DNA of 64,000 nucleotides from contig NZ_LMPU01000001.1 in the NCBI RefSeq assembly GCF_001423945.1, positions 394,373 through 458,372 on the forward strand. The letters are read 5' to 3'. Position numbers and translations under genes: made by a program. Positions 45,205 through 54,390 of this stretch are shown here, piece by piece. Numbering within the stretch: the stretch's first letter is position 1; each line of letters begins with the position of its first letter. The notes under the pieces were generated by a model that had not been told where the DNA came from, did no database searches, and was given only the letters and a program-made list of their open reading frames with translations. This stretch comes from Pedobacter sp. Leaf194. Its GTDB lineage: Bacteria > Bacteroidota > Bacteroidia > Sphingobacteriales > Sphingobacteriaceae.

Positions 45205-45852
45205 TTAAATGCCCAAACAGTTGTCCGCTTTATAAAAAACAGAGGTTGCTTTTTCGTAAAATAAACCCGGAGAAATCCCGCTGAAACTGATTTCTTTAAA
45301 ACCCTGACCTTTCAATAAAACTCTCGCCGCATCGTAAACTTTACGTTCGCTGTCGTCTAAAACCAACACACCGTTTGATGACAAAGCCTCGATGCTATAT
45401 TTGCAGCAATTTACCCGGTCCCGGCCATCAACAATGATTATGTCGAACTTCTTTCCAAGCGAGGTGGCTTTCTTCGCATATTCGCCGTCGCGTTCTAGAT
45501 GGCAAAAAATCATTTCCGCATTAGCCGGACTGTTGTTTTTCACATTGTCGAACCAGCCTTTATCGTGTTCAACAGAGGTAACCGAGCCGGCTCTTTCCGC
45601 ATAGAAAATAGTCGAGCTGCCTGAGCCATATTCAAAAATATGTTGCGACTTGTTGATTCTTTCTTTTATAAAATCAATAAAAGAATAAGTTACCCATGGC
45701 AGAGCGTTTCCCGCTCCATCTACAGCTTGCCTTTTATCAAAAGCGGTGAACCAGCCAATGCTGTTTAAATAGCCTTTATGGCCGTAAGATAGTAATGCTT
45801 TAAGCCTGTTTGGCTTAGCGATTAGTGTTGTTAATGCTTTTAGAGTACTCAA
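45205..45852 (-). CDS. SAM-dependent methyltransferase, glycan-associated
   Basis: A 215-residue methyltransferase-like protein with HIFEYGSGSSTIFYAERAG as motif I, VTSVEHDKGWFDNV for the SAM ribose, and DIIIVDGRDRVNCCKYSIEAL and GVLVLDDSER downstream, similar to FkbM/Methyltransf_24-type enzymes. The start is set at a TTG (45850-45852) that overlaps the TGA stop of the flippase gene as TTGA, a coupling arrangement. The only upstream ATG (45963) would overlap the flippase gene by 115 bases. Its N-terminal helix-rich part (LKALTTLIAKPNRLKAL) may touch the membrane. The likely substrate is a surface sugar. Confidence 0.75.
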   Translation of the reverse strand: MSTLKALTTLIAKPNRLKALLSYGHKGYLNSIGWFTAFDKRQAVDGAGNALPWVTYSFIDFIKERINKSQHIFEYGSGSSTIFYAERAGSVTSVEHDKGWFDNVKNNSPANAEMIFCHLERDGEYAKKATSLGKKFDIIIVDGRDRVNCCKYSIEALSSNGVLVLDDSERKVYDAARVLLKGQGFKEISFSGISPGLFYEKATSVFYKADNCLGI

Positions 45853-47168
45853 CGTGTTGATATTTTTTGAAATGCGGTGACCAAAAATAATGATTTTAAC
45901 ATCATTATGCCTTGTTGACGAGTTTTTGGAATTAACAAGATAAAAAAGGTAGAAACAAAGCAAGCTATTAGTGTAGCAATTGATGCGCCAATGCCTGCAT
46001 ATTTCGGAATTAACCAGAGGTTAAGCAAAACGTTTACCAAGGCCCCGGCGGCTGTACGGTAAAACGCAATTTTTGTGTAGCCTTCGGCAATTAAATACTG
46101 CGAACTTGCACTGCCTAAAAACACAAATATTCCAGACCAGATATGAATGGAAAGCATTGCGCCGGCGCCTTCGTATTTGTTAGAATATAGCAAATGAATG
46201 ATGAAATTAGCTGTAAAACTAATAAAGATGCCAACCGGAAGGCAGATGTAAACCAGTAAATCGTATAAATTGCCTAACCTTTTATGGTAGCGTTCCAAAT
46301 CGGTTTTCCTGGCATTAACCAAGGCCGGAAATACTGAAGTTACTATAGCAACGGGAATAAAATACCATGCTTCGCTTAGGTTTGCTGCGGCACTGTAAAT
46401 GCCAACCGCCTTGCTGCCAACTCCCTTAAGCATTACTACGTCGATTTTCATATAAATGGAAACCATTACTGCAGATAAAATTAAAGGTGAAGATTGTCTC
46501 AGGAGTGATTTTGCCCTGCCGGAATCAAAATTCCACTTAAAGATATCAAAACCTCTTTTATGATAAACGATAATTAAGCCGAGTGCCAGAATAAATCCGT
46601 CAAATACCAGAGCGCATACAATGTATATTAATGGCAAACCGAAGTAGATTAAAATTAATTTTACGGCTGCCGAAATAATTAAACAAATATTTTGAACCTG
46701 AACAACGTATTTAGATTGAACCTGCGATTGAAAATAAGCATCAATAACGTTAAATGATTTAAAAAAGGAAGCCAGTGCAAGCAAGCCTACCATTACCGTT
46801 AATGGTGCACCGGGGCTTGAAGATAACTTATGGCTAAAATAGTAAATAGCCATTGCCAACGGAATGGCGGCGGCGTTTGTAACTATTCTCAGCCAAAGCG
46901 AGGTGCCTAAAATTTCATCTCTTTTAGCAGGTTCTTTGATAATTTCTCGTATGATAAAGGTATCGAGACCTAACGCCCCAACTGCAGCTAAAATGGCCAC
47001 CAGTGAAAGGCCGAAATTTAGATCGCCAAACAGATCAGGGCCTAAATACCTCGCGATGAATAGCCCGACGATTAAGCTTAGTACCTTTCCAAACATTAAC
47101 CAGCCTGTATTTTTTAGATACTTGTTAAATGCTTCTTCATCAAAACCTTTTATGGCAGGTAATTTCAT
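45849..47168 (-). CDS. Wzx-type oligosaccharide flippase
   Basis: A 439-residue polytopic MOP/MATE-superfamily polysaccharide transporter (RfbX/Wzx type) with about 12-14 transmembrane helices. Family blocks include the opening NTGWLMFGKVLSLIVGLFIARYLGPDLFGDLNFG and GIYSAAANLSEAWYFIPVAI. It should flip undecaprenyl-linked repeat units across the inner membrane. It is first of the minus-strand surface-glycan operon running to the fucosidase. ATG 47168 is preferred over the TTG immediately upstream. The stop overlaps the next start by four bases (TTGA). No Wzy-type polymerase is visible in the window. Confidence 0.9.
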   Translation of the reverse strand: MKLPAIKGFDEEAFNKYLKNTGWLMFGKVLSLIVGLFIARYLGPDLFGDLNFGLSLVAILAAVGALGLDTFIIREIIKEPAKRDEILGTSLWLRIVTNAAAIPLAMAIYYFSHKLSSSPGAPLTVMVGLLALASFFKSFNVIDAYFQSQVQSKYVVQVQNICLIISAAVKLILIYFGLPLIYIVCALVFDGFILALGLIIVYHKRGFDIFKWNFDSGRAKSLLRQSSPLILSAVMVSIYMKIDVVMLKGVGSKAVGIYSAAANLSEAWYFIPVAIVTSVFPALVNARKTDLERYHKRLGNLYDLLVYICLPVGIFISFTANFIIHLLYSNKYEGAGAMLSIHIWSGIFVFLGSASSQYLIAEGYTKIAFYRTAAGALVNVLLNLWLIPKYAGIGASIATLIACFVSTFFILLIPKTRQQGIMMLKSLFLVTAFQKISTR

Positions 47169-47279
47169 CAACGCAAAGATGTAAAAAAATGTTTGTCGCT
47201 TTACAGTCTATGTTACAATCTGTGCATAAAACATTTAGGCGAAATAAATCGTTAATAAAAAGAACCAAAATAATATGTT

Positions 47280-48179
47280 ATGAAACACTATCAAACTATT
47301 GCCTGCATGGTATGCTTTTTTTTGACACTTTCAGCTTGTAAAAAAAACAACACCGTTACCCAGGGAACAGATAAGCAGGAAACCTGGCAAGAGCATTGGT
47401 TTGAACACAATCAATTGCTTACTAATGTTTTTTCTAACGATGATTTGAAGGTTTTTTATGATAATGATGTTAATAAATCCGTAAAATGGCCGAATGATTA
47501 TTTAACCAAAGTTTGGAAGTATACAAAAACGGTTTACGGCAACTTCGGTGCAGATAAACAATTGTATGCCATCTTTCATACCGCAAAGTATTCAGGCGGG
47601 CATCCATCTAATTATTTGGAAGCCAGTCATGACAATAGAAATGTTATCGACATTGGCCTCCTCGATCCGAAAGCCTGGGAAGGATTTACCGCTGGCGAGA
47701 TTGACATCGTTACACACGAAGTAGGCCACATCGTCGAATTCGCTTCTAAAGGGAAACATAATTCACCCGCGTTTAAAATTTGGGGCGATAGTAAATGGAT
47801 GGAAATTTATCAGTATGATGTTTATAAAAACCTTGGTATGGCAGCCGATGCCGAACGCTGGTACAACAAATGCATGGCCACAAGCGATAACTTTCCGAAA
47901 GCAAATACGCAATGGTTTAAGAACTGGTTTTACCCAATTTATTCAAACAATGGAGGGACAGCGGCCTTAAACAAATTTTTCGTTTTGTTGTCTCAAAACT
48001 TCCCCGCAAGGGGTACTGAATATACCAGGGATATGAACTTTGGAGAGTTTGTTCACTTCTGGAGTGGTGCTGCAGGCGTAAATCTTAAATCGCAAGCAAC
48101 AATAGCTTTTGGCTGGACAACAGAAATGGAAAATCAATTTAACAAAGCCAGAACTGATTTTCCAAACATCAAATATTAA
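47280..48179 (+). CDS. Zinc-metalloprotease-like lipoprotein (HExxH)
   Basis: A 299-residue lipoprotein with a signal peptide and lipobox L-S-A-C (Cys20). The HExxH zinc motif is H146-E-V-G-H150 in DIVTHEVGHIVE, so it is a zincin-type peptidase-like protein. The third ligand is not evident. Further conserved-looking segments are KYSGGHPSNYLEASHDNRNV and WFKNWFYPIYSNNGGTAALN. I do not recognise the family; similar proteins are annotated as hypothetical in Bacteroidota. It is probably on the outer membrane. It stands alone, divergent from the flippase operon. Confidence 0.7.
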   Translation: MKHYQTIACMVCFFLTLSACKKNNTVTQGTDKQETWQEHWFEHNQLLTNVFSNDDLKVFYDNDVNKSVKWPNDYLTKVWKYTKTVYGNFGADKQLYAIFHTAKYSGGHPSNYLEASHDNRNVIDIGLLDPKAWEGFTAGEIDIVTHEVGHIVEFASKGKHNSPAFKIWGDSKWMEIYQYDVYKNLGMAADAERWYNKCMATSDNFPKANTQWFKNWFYPIYSNNGGTAALNKFFVLLSQNFPARGTEYTRDMNFGEFVHFWSGAAGVNLKSQATIAFGWTTEMENQFNKARTDFPNIKY

Positions 48180-48354
48180 CAGGAGTAGAATCTGCTACTA
48201 CGATTTAGGGATATTACCCGCAGAATTAGAATTCCATTTTGCGAGCAATAAGTTCTGTAGTTTTTACACAAACAGCTCCACCAACTAAGGCAGTTTTAGC
48301 GATTCGGACTTGCAAGAGTATGCTACAAGGAGCATTTTTTATATATTTACCATT

Positions 48355-49635
48355 ATGCAAAACCAAGCTCCGTTAGCAGAAAGAATGCGCCCGCAAAACT
48401 TAGATGAATACGTTGGGCAGAAGCATCTGGTGGGCGCTGGCGCTGTTTTGCGTAAGGCTATTGAAAGCAGCCAGTTACCATCGATGATTTTTTGGGGGCC
48501 ACCCGGTGTTGGCAAAACAACACTGGCCTATATTATTTCACAAGCGTTAGACAGGCCATTTTTCAACCTCAGCGCAATTAATAGTGGTGTAAAAGATATT
48601 CGCGAGGTAATTGACAAAGCAGCTGCCTTAAAAGATAGTTTCCTGGGTTTGCCGATCCTGTTTATTGATGAGATTCATCGGTTTAGTAAATCGCAGCAAG
48701 ACAGTTTACTTGGTGCTGTAGAACGTGGCTTGGTTACCTTAATTGGTGCAACAACAGAAAACCCTTCTTTCGAGGTGATATCAGCTTTGCTATCCCGTTG
48801 TCAGGTTTATATTTTAAAATCGTTAACAGAGGATGAACTTGCTGGTTTACTCGAAACTGCCATAAAGAAAGACGCGGTTCTTGCAAAAAAAAGCATCACC
48901 ATTAAGGAACATGAGGCCCTAATCCGCTTAAGCGGGGGAGATGCCCGAAAGCTTTTAAACGTACTAGAAATTGCAGTGAACGGTATTGGTGGAGATAAAA
49001 TAACTTTAACCAATGAAAGTGTACTTGCACATGCGCAACAAAATCTGGCCCTCTATGATAAAGCGGGCGAGCAACATTACGATATCATTTCCGCTTTTAT
49101 AAAATCTATCCGCGGAAGCGATCCAAATGCTGCAGTTTATTGGTTAGCAAGAATGATTGAAGGCGGTGAAGACCCATTATTTATCGCGAGAAGATTATTG
49201 ATTCTTTCTTCGGAAGATATCGGAAACGCAAATCCCAATGCTTTGTTACTGGCAAATAACTGCTTTACGGCGGTTAACGTTATTGGCTATCCTGAAGCAA
49301 GAATTATTCTGTCGCAGTGTGTAACTTACCTGGCCAGCTCGGCAAAAAGCAACGCATCTTACGAGGCCATAAATCAGGCACAGGCCCTGGTAAAGCAAAC
49401 CGGCAACCTACCCGTTCCCCTTTATATCCGTAACGCACCTACCAAGCTTATGAAAAACATTGGATATGGGAAAGATTATAAATATTCGCATAGCTATGAA
49501 GGAAATTTCGAACCACAGGAATATTTGCCTGATGAAATAAGCGGCACTAAACTGTACGATCCAGGCAAAAATCCGGCAGAAGAAAAGCTTCGTGAAAAAT
49601 TAAAGCAAAACTGGAAAGATAAATACAACTATTAG
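48355..49635 (+). CDS. rarA: Replication-associated recombination protein A (MgsA/RarA AAA ATPase)
   Basis: A 426-residue AAA+ ATPase acting at stalled replication forks. Walker A GPPGVGKT at 48-55, Walker B ILFIDEIHRF, sensor IGATTENPSFEV, and the C-terminal MgsA domain with ALYWLAR-like AAVYWLARMIEGGEDPLFIARR and YEAINQAQ. ATG 48355 matches the usual N-terminus with PLAERMRPQNLDEYVGQ. An earlier ATG at 48310 would add 15 non-conserved residues. Monocistronic context; the DUF5687 gene follows 57 bases later and may be separate. Confidence 0.95.
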   Translation: MQNQAPLAERMRPQNLDEYVGQKHLVGAGAVLRKAIESSQLPSMIFWGPPGVGKTTLAYIISQALDRPFFNLSAINSGVKDIREVIDKAAALKDSFLGLPILFIDEIHRFSKSQQDSLLGAVERGLVTLIGATTENPSFEVISALLSRCQVYILKSLTEDELAGLLETAIKKDAVLAKKSITIKEHEALIRLSGGDARKLLNVLEIAVNGIGGDKITLTNESVLAHAQQNLALYDKAGEQHYDIISAFIKSIRGSDPNAAVYWLARMIEGGEDPLFIARRLLILSSEDIGNANPNALLLANNCFTAVNVIGYPEARIILSQCVTYLASSAKSNASYEAINQAQALVKQTGNLPVPLYIRNAPTKLMKNIGYGKDYKYSHSYEGNFEPQEYLPDEISGTKLYDPGKNPAEEKLREKLKQNWKDKYNY

Positions 49636-49692
49636 CTGTAACATTTAAGCCAAAACAAATACTAATTAACAGAACTAATACCTAAACTATAT

Positions 49693-51165
49693 ATGTTGAA
49701 TACTTTTTTAAGCCATCAATGGAAATCATTCTGGCGTTCGAGGAATCGGGGCAGTAGTATTGCCGGGCAAATTGTTCTCGGCTTTTTTATGCTTTATTTT
49801 CTTGTGCTTGCCCTCGGTGCAGGTTTTGGAATGCAATTCATTTTGCCTAAAATATTCCCCAATCAAGATGTGATAAAGAGCTTTAATGGCTTAATTTTGT
49901 ACTATTTTGCGCTCGATTTTATTATGCGGCTGCAACTTCAGGAGCTACCAACTTTAAGCATTATTCCCTACCTCCATTTAAAAATTTCGAGAAGCAAAAT
50001 CATCAATTTTCTTAATGTTAAGGCACTTTTTTCGGCTTTTAACCTTTGGCCATTTTTTCTGTTCTGGCCATTTTGCTTCATGAAAATTGCGCCAACTTAT
50101 GGCGCTTTCCCAACGTTAATGTATATTGTTACCATCCTTTCGTTATCTGTTTTTAACAATTACCTGGCCCTTTACATTAAGCGTAAATCTATTAGCAATG
50201 TACTTTATACACTTGTTGGCCTGGTAATTTTCGCTGCCCTTGCGGCACTTGAATATTACAAAGTGATTTCGGTAATGGCCGCTTCTGATTACGTTTTTAA
50301 AACTATTGCGGCAAAACCTTACATCGGTTTCATTTTTACGTTGGCAGCCATTGCCATTTTCTACATAAACGCTACCTTCCTTCGTAAAAACTTGTATACT
50401 GAGGAGTTAAGCAGCAAACAGGAGAAAAAGGCGAGTACAGATTATGCATTCTTAAACCGTTTTGGCAAAGTAGGTGAACTTGCCGCCCTTGAGCTAAAGT
50501 TAATTCTTCGCCACAAAAGGCCCCGTTCTTCGGTTATTATGGGGTTTTTCTTCCTCTTCTACGGATTTATCTTCTACAAAGAAAAAGCGATAGACAGAGA
50601 TGCGTTCGGGCAAATGATGTTCGGGGCAATTTTTATGACAGGCATTTCCATAATTATTTATGGCCAGTTTATGTTTGCCTGGCAAAGTGCCCACTTCGAT
50701 GGAATCCTTGCCAACAAAATCAATTTTAAAGATTATATAAAAGCCAAGTTTTTGCTTTTTACAATTGGCTGTACCGTGATTACTTTGCTTGCCAGTTTTT
50801 ACGGCTTTTTAAGTCCTAAACTCTTATTGCTTCATGTCGCCGCTTACCTTTACAACATAGGCTTTGGAACTGTTGTGGTGCTTTATCTGGCAACTTTAAA
50901 TTATAAACGGTTAGACATTACCAAAGCGGCAAGTTTTAATTATCAGGGTACGGGTGCAACCCAATGGTTATTAATGTTTCCTTACGCACTTACGCCGATA
51001 TTAATTTATGTTCCTTTCGGTGCGCTTGATATGCCTTACTGGGGCTTAATTGCCGTTTCCATTTTTGGCCTGGCCATGCTTTTGATGCGTGGATTCTGGG
51101 TTAATTACATTGCAAAAAGATTAGAATTACAACGTTATAAAATAGCCGAAGGCTTTAGAGAATAA
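49693..51165 (+). CDS. DUF5687 family ABC-type membrane protein
   Basis: A 490-residue polytopic protein with about 12 transmembrane helices, beginning MLNTFLSHQWKSFWRSRN and containing GMQFILPKIFP and FNLWPFFLFWPFCF, typical of DUF5687. The ATPase gene starts 2 bases after its stop, so it is the permease half of a two-gene ABC exporter. Members are confined largely to Bacteroidota and no substrate is known. Charged loops on the cytoplasmic side (for example LRHKRPRSSVI) would contact the ATPase. Confident family call, unknown role. Confidence 0.85.
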   Translation: MLNTFLSHQWKSFWRSRNRGSSIAGQIVLGFFMLYFLVLALGAGFGMQFILPKIFPNQDVIKSFNGLILYYFALDFIMRLQLQELPTLSIIPYLHLKISRSKIINFLNVKALFSAFNLWPFFLFWPFCFMKIAPTYGAFPTLMYIVTILSLSVFNNYLALYIKRKSISNVLYTLVGLVIFAALAALEYYKVISVMAASDYVFKTIAAKPYIGFIFTLAAIAIFYINATFLRKNLYTEELSSKQEKKASTDYAFLNRFGKVGELAALELKLILRHKRPRSSVIMGFFFLFYGFIFYKEKAIDRDAFGQMMFGAIFMTGISIIIYGQFMFAWQSAHFDGILANKINFKDYIKAKFLLFTIGCTVITLLASFYGFLSPKLLLLHVAAYLYNIGFGTVVVLYLATLNYKRLDITKAASFNYQGTGATQWLLMFPYALTPILIYVPFGALDMPYWGLIAVSIFGLAMLLMRGFWVNYIAKRLELQRYKIAEGFRE

Positions 51166-51167
51166 TT

Positions 51168-51860
51168 ATGATTTTAGAAGTTAAGAATTTACAGAAAGTT
51201 TATGGCGATAAAACCGTTGTAAACATCGAAGATTTGCATATCGAAGCTGGCGAAACCGTAGGTTTGGTAGGTAATAACGGCGCCGGAAAAACAACGTTTT
51301 TTAGGATGTTGTTAGATTTAATCCGGCCAACAGCAGGAGAAGTTTTATCGAAAGGTGAAAATGTAATGCAGAATGATAACTGGAAAAATTACACCGCGTC
51401 CTTTCTTGATGAGGGTTTCCTGATAGATTATCTCACGCCCGAAGAGTATTTTATTTTTATCGGAAGTTTGCACGATTTAAGTGTGGCAGACGTTTCGGCC
51501 TACCTTAATCAATATGGAGAATTTTTTAACGGCGAGATATTAAACAGCGGAAAATACATCCGCGATTTTAGTAAAGGAAACCAAGTTAAAGTTGGTATTG
51601 CTGCTGCCCTAATGCAAAAGCCTGAAATTTTAATTCTCGATGAGCCGTTCGCTAACCTGGATCCAACAACTCAAATTCGTTTGAAGAATTTGCTTAAAGC
51701 ACAAAGCGGAAGCATGACAACTTTTATTTCAAGTCATGATTTAAACCACGTTACCGATGTTTGTAACAGAATCATTTTAGTAGAAAAAGGAAGGGTAATC
51801 AAAGACTTTAAAACAGACGAAAATACTTTGAAAGAATTGGAAAGCTACTTTTCTGCTTAA
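51168..51860 (+). CDS. ABC transporter ATP-binding protein (partner of DUF5687)
   Basis: A 230-residue ABC ATPase: Walker A GNNGAGKTTFF (about 36-46), a signature region DFSKGNQVKVGIAAAL that is degenerate from LSGGQ, Walker B ILILDEPFANLDP, and the switch His in FISSHDLNHV. The gene lies 2 bases after the permease stop and is followed by a strong terminator, so the pair forms a closed transcription unit. The changed signature sequence (F-S-K-G-N) is common in DrrA/CcmA-like exporters. Substrate unknown. Confidence 0.93.
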   Translation: MILEVKNLQKVYGDKTVVNIEDLHIEAGETVGLVGNNGAGKTTFFRMLLDLIRPTAGEVLSKGENVMQNDNWKNYTASFLDEGFLIDYLTPEEYFIFIGSLHDLSVADVSAYLNQYGEFFNGEILNSGKYIRDFSKGNQVKVGIAAALMQKPEILILDEPFANLDPTTQIRLKNLLKAQSGSMTTFISSHDLNHVTDVCNRIILVEKGRVIKDFKTDENTLKELESYFSA

Positions 51861-51886
51861 AGTTTTGTACTAATAATAATACATTC

Positions 51887-51914
51887 AAAAAGCTTCAAGA
51901 TATTGAAGCTTTTT
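51887..51914 (+). terminator. Intrinsic terminator after the DUF5687/ABC operon
   Basis: A perfect 12-bp stem (AAAAAGCTTCAA / TTGAAGCTTTTT) with a GATA loop, followed by further T, 26 bases after the ATPase stop. Confidence 0.88.
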
Positions 51915-52035
51915 TTTGTTGTAGAAAATTATTCTTTTCAGCTCTATTGTTGCTTAATCTATTTAATATTTCGAGCAAATGATTTTTGGCATTGTGTTTG
52001 AATAAGGATTCGAAGGAAATTAAACCTAAATTATT

Positions 52036-52713
52036 ATGAATATTTCAAAAGTAAAAATAGCAACATTAAGTATAGGATTAGCAGTTGGTTCGATGGCATT
52101 TCAAAGCTGTGATAGTTTAACTAAAACACAGAAAGGTGCTGGTATTGGTGCGGCTGCGGGTGGTGTAGTTGGTGCATTAATTGGCAAAAAAGCTGGTAAT
52201 ACAGCGGTTGGTGCATTAATTGGTGGTGCTATTGGTGGTACTGCGGGTGCTTTCATCGGTCGTAGAATGGATAGACAGGCAGCAGAAATACAAAAAGCAA
52301 TTCCTAATGCAGAAGTTATCCGTGAGGGTGAAGGTATCATCGTAAAATTTGATAGCGGAATTTTATTCGATTTCGATAAAACAGCATTAAAAGATGCAGC
52401 TAAAACAAATGTACAGAGCCTTGCAGCTTCATTAAATCAATATCCTGATACCGATATTAAAATTATCGGCCATACAGATAGCAAAGGTACTGAGCAATAC
52501 AACATGGGCTTATCAGAAAGAAGAGCTGCTGCGGTTAAAGCTTATGCTGTTTCTCAAGGCGTTCCTTCGTCAAGGTTAGTTACCATTGGTAAAGGCTTTG
52601 CAGAACCAATTGCAGATAATGAAACTGAAGCTGGTCGTGCTGCTAACCGTCGTGTAGAAATTGTAATCGTTGCAAACGATGCATTGAAAAACACAGCAAA
52701 AACTCAAGGATAA
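52036..52713 (+). CDS. OmpA family lipoprotein with glycine zipper
   Basis: A 225-residue outer-membrane lipoprotein: signal peptide with lipobox F-Q-S-C (Cys25), a glycine-zipper segment (about 33-75, repeated G-x3-G such as GAAAGGVVGALIG), and an OmpA/MotB peptidoglycan-binding domain (about 105-215) with FDFDKTALKDAAK, IIGHTDSKGTEQYNMGLSERRA and the C-terminal NRRVEIVI. It resembles YiaD, a stress-linked protein that ties the outer membrane to the cell wall. Flanked by terminators on both sides, so monocistronic. Confidence 0.92.
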   Translation: MNISKVKIATLSIGLAVGSMAFQSCDSLTKTQKGAGIGAAAGGVVGALIGKKAGNTAVGALIGGAIGGTAGAFIGRRMDRQAAEIQKAIPNAEVIREGEGIIVKFDSGILFDFDKTALKDAAKTNVQSLAASLNQYPDTDIKIIGHTDSKGTEQYNMGLSERRAAAVKAYAVSQGVPSSRLVTIGKGFAEPIADNETEAGRAANRRVEIVIVANDALKNTAKTQG

Positions 52714-52752
52714 TACTACAATTCCCTCTACCTATGAGGTCATTATATATCC

Positions 52753-52778
52753 AACCCCGGTGCAAAAACATCGGGGTT
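52753..52778 (+). terminator. Intrinsic terminator after the OmpA-like gene
   Basis: A 10-bp stem (AACCCCGGTG / CATCGGGGTT, one G-T pair) followed by TTTTTG, 39 bases after the stop. Confidence 0.82.
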
Positions 52779-52866
52779 TTTTGTTTTTAATCCAACTCTA
52801 TTGCGAGTTCCGAATTAGTAAATCCGTCGGCAAAGATTGTTAACTGTTCAGAATTGGAGAACTGTG

Positions 52867-53211
52867 CTACGAATAGATATCTTCAAAATAGCTTACCACC
52901 AAAGATTTCATCAGCAATTCCTGCTCCAGCATGGTATAGGGCGGAATCGCTTTGACTAATTTCCAATGTGGCCATCCGTCCTGATCAAGTCCTTCCAGCT
53001 CGTAAAAACCCATTTCGCTTAACAAACGGCACGTTGCAATGTGCATTAATTCTTCTTTCTGGCGCTTGCTGTATTTTTTCGGGCCTTTGCCCAACTCCTG
53101 TACTCCGATTAAAAACAGCATCACTTTTAAATCAGGGAAGTCTGAGTCGAATTCTTTTGATATTCTCTCCTGTAAAATTTTCCACTTGCTGTTAATCTCC
53201 GCTGGTTTCAT
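52867..53211 (-). CDS. Conserved hypothetical protein
   Basis: A 114-residue soluble protein, probably all-helical, with the segments NSKWKILQERISKEFDSDFP and LKVMLFLIGVQELGKG and a C-terminal acidic end (SYFEDIYS). No signal peptide. ATG 53211 is chosen over an ATG 12 codons earlier because a near-ideal promoter lies directly before it, overlapping the earlier codons. Family unknown to me, but the ordered composition and the promoter support a real gene. It is divergent from the Gfo/Idh/MocA gene. Confidence 0.65.
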   Translation of the reverse strand: MKPAEINSKWKILQERISKEFDSDFPDLKVMLFLIGVQELGKGPKKYSKRQKEELMHIATCRLLSEMGFYELEGLDQDGWPHWKLVKAIPPYTMLEQELLMKSLVVSYFEDIYS

Positions 53212-53216
53212 ATTTA

Positions 53217-53250
53217 CAAAGATAAGTTTAAAATGAAGTAAGGTCAAAAA
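53217..53250 (-). promoter_or_regulatory. Bacteroidota-type promoter (TTTTTG-N20-TATCTTTG)
   Basis: On the minus strand TTTTTG (53245-53250) is followed after 20 bases by TATCTTTG (53217-53224), very near the consensus TTTG-N19-TAnnTTTG. It ends five bases before the start of the small conserved gene at 53211. Confidence 0.65.
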
Positions 53251-53351
53251 CTGTACGCAAAAGCCAAAATTTTTGACTTTAAAAAGTAAAAATAAAACGT
53301 TTAAGGATTTCCTTGCGCACTGAAATATTTTTTTGGTTACATTTATAACCT

Positions 53352-54377
53352 ATGAGCACTGATTCAAATAAAACAATTACGGCAGGATTATTGGCTTACG
53401 GCATGTCGGGTAAAGTTTTCCACGCACCGTTTCTAAATGCACACAATGGATTCAGTTTAAAAGCTGTAGTTGAGCGCAGCAATAAAAACGCTGAAAGAGA
53501 TTACTCAAATGTGGTAAGTTACAATAGCGTTGACGAACTTTTAGCAGACGAAGAAATTGAGTTAGTAATCGTTAATACTCCAAATAACCTCCATTACGAA
53601 CATGCTAAAGCCGCATTAGAACAGGGTAAACATATTCTTGTAGAGAAGCCTTTTACTGCAACAACAGCGCAGGCTGTAGAATTGTTCAATTTAGCCGATA
53701 ATGTAGGCAAGCAGATTTTTTTCTATCAAAACCGCCGTTGGGATAGTGATTTTGCATCGATAAAAAAGGTTTTAGCAAGCGGAAAACTGGGTAAATTGAA
53801 TGAGATGCATTTCCGCTACGATAGATACAGAAATGTGATCGGGCCGAAAGCTTTCAAAGAAAAAGCCATCGAAGCGAGCGGCTTGTTGTATGATTTAGGT
53901 CCGCATCTGCTCGACCAGATAATTAGTTTATTTGGCAAACCCCTTAGTTACCACAAAATTTTAGGGAAAAACAGGAAAGATACTTTGGTTGATGATTACT
54001 TCTCTATTCAACTCAGCTATCCTGATAGCGTTAATGTATTTGTAACTTCGAGCATGCTTGTGGTTAACCCTCAGGCAGCTTTTGTGCTGCACGGTGTTTA
54101 TGGAAGTTTTATCAAGCAAAGAGCGGATATACAGGAAGAACAGCTACTTGCTGGTATGAAACTTACTGATGAAGGTTATGGCATTGAACCGAAAGGTAAA
54201 GAAGGTTTACTAACCACCATTGATGAAGACGGGAATAAAACTGAAACGCTAATACCTTCAGAGATTGGAAGTTACCTGCCACTATTTGATGCGGTTTATG
54301 ATAGCTTAACTCAAAACAAACCTTACCCGGTTACCAGGCAAGACGTGTTGGTTCAATTGGAAATCATCGAAAGTTAA
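53352..54377 (+). CDS. Gfo/Idh/MocA family oxidoreductase
   Basis: A 341-residue NAD(P)-dependent oxidoreductase. The Rossmann domain starts ITAGLLAYGMSGKVFHAPFL (a variant of G-x-G-x-x-G), with VVERSNKNA and the catalytic E-K-P motif in ILVEKPFTATTAQAVEL. The C-terminal domain has FRYDRYRNVIG and LYDLGPHLLDQIISLFGKP with the typical His. The subgroup with G-M-S-G-K-V-F-H-A-P corresponds to YdgJ-like enzymes, which act on scyllo-inosose or related polyols. Substrate here unknown. The MtfA-like gene follows after 13 bases. Confidence 0.92.
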   Translation: MSTDSNKTITAGLLAYGMSGKVFHAPFLNAHNGFSLKAVVERSNKNAERDYSNVVSYNSVDELLADEEIELVIVNTPNNLHYEHAKAALEQGKHILVEKPFTATTAQAVELFNLADNVGKQIFFYQNRRWDSDFASIKKVLASGKLGKLNEMHFRYDRYRNVIGPKAFKEKAIEASGLLYDLGPHLLDQIISLFGKPLSYHKILGKNRKDTLVDDYFSIQLSYPDSVNVFVTSSMLVVNPQAAFVLHGVYGSFIKQRADIQEEQLLAGMKLTDEGYGIEPKGKEGLLTTIDEDGNKTETLIPSEIGSYLPLFDAVYDSLTQNKPYPVTRQDVLVQLEIIES

Positions 54378-54390
54378 TCGTTTTAAAATT

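Noticed and set aside
35429..47171. Genomic island or prophage signature in the polysaccharide region
   Set aside because: No integrase, transposase, tRNA or direct repeats at the borders; glycan loci are naturally variable.
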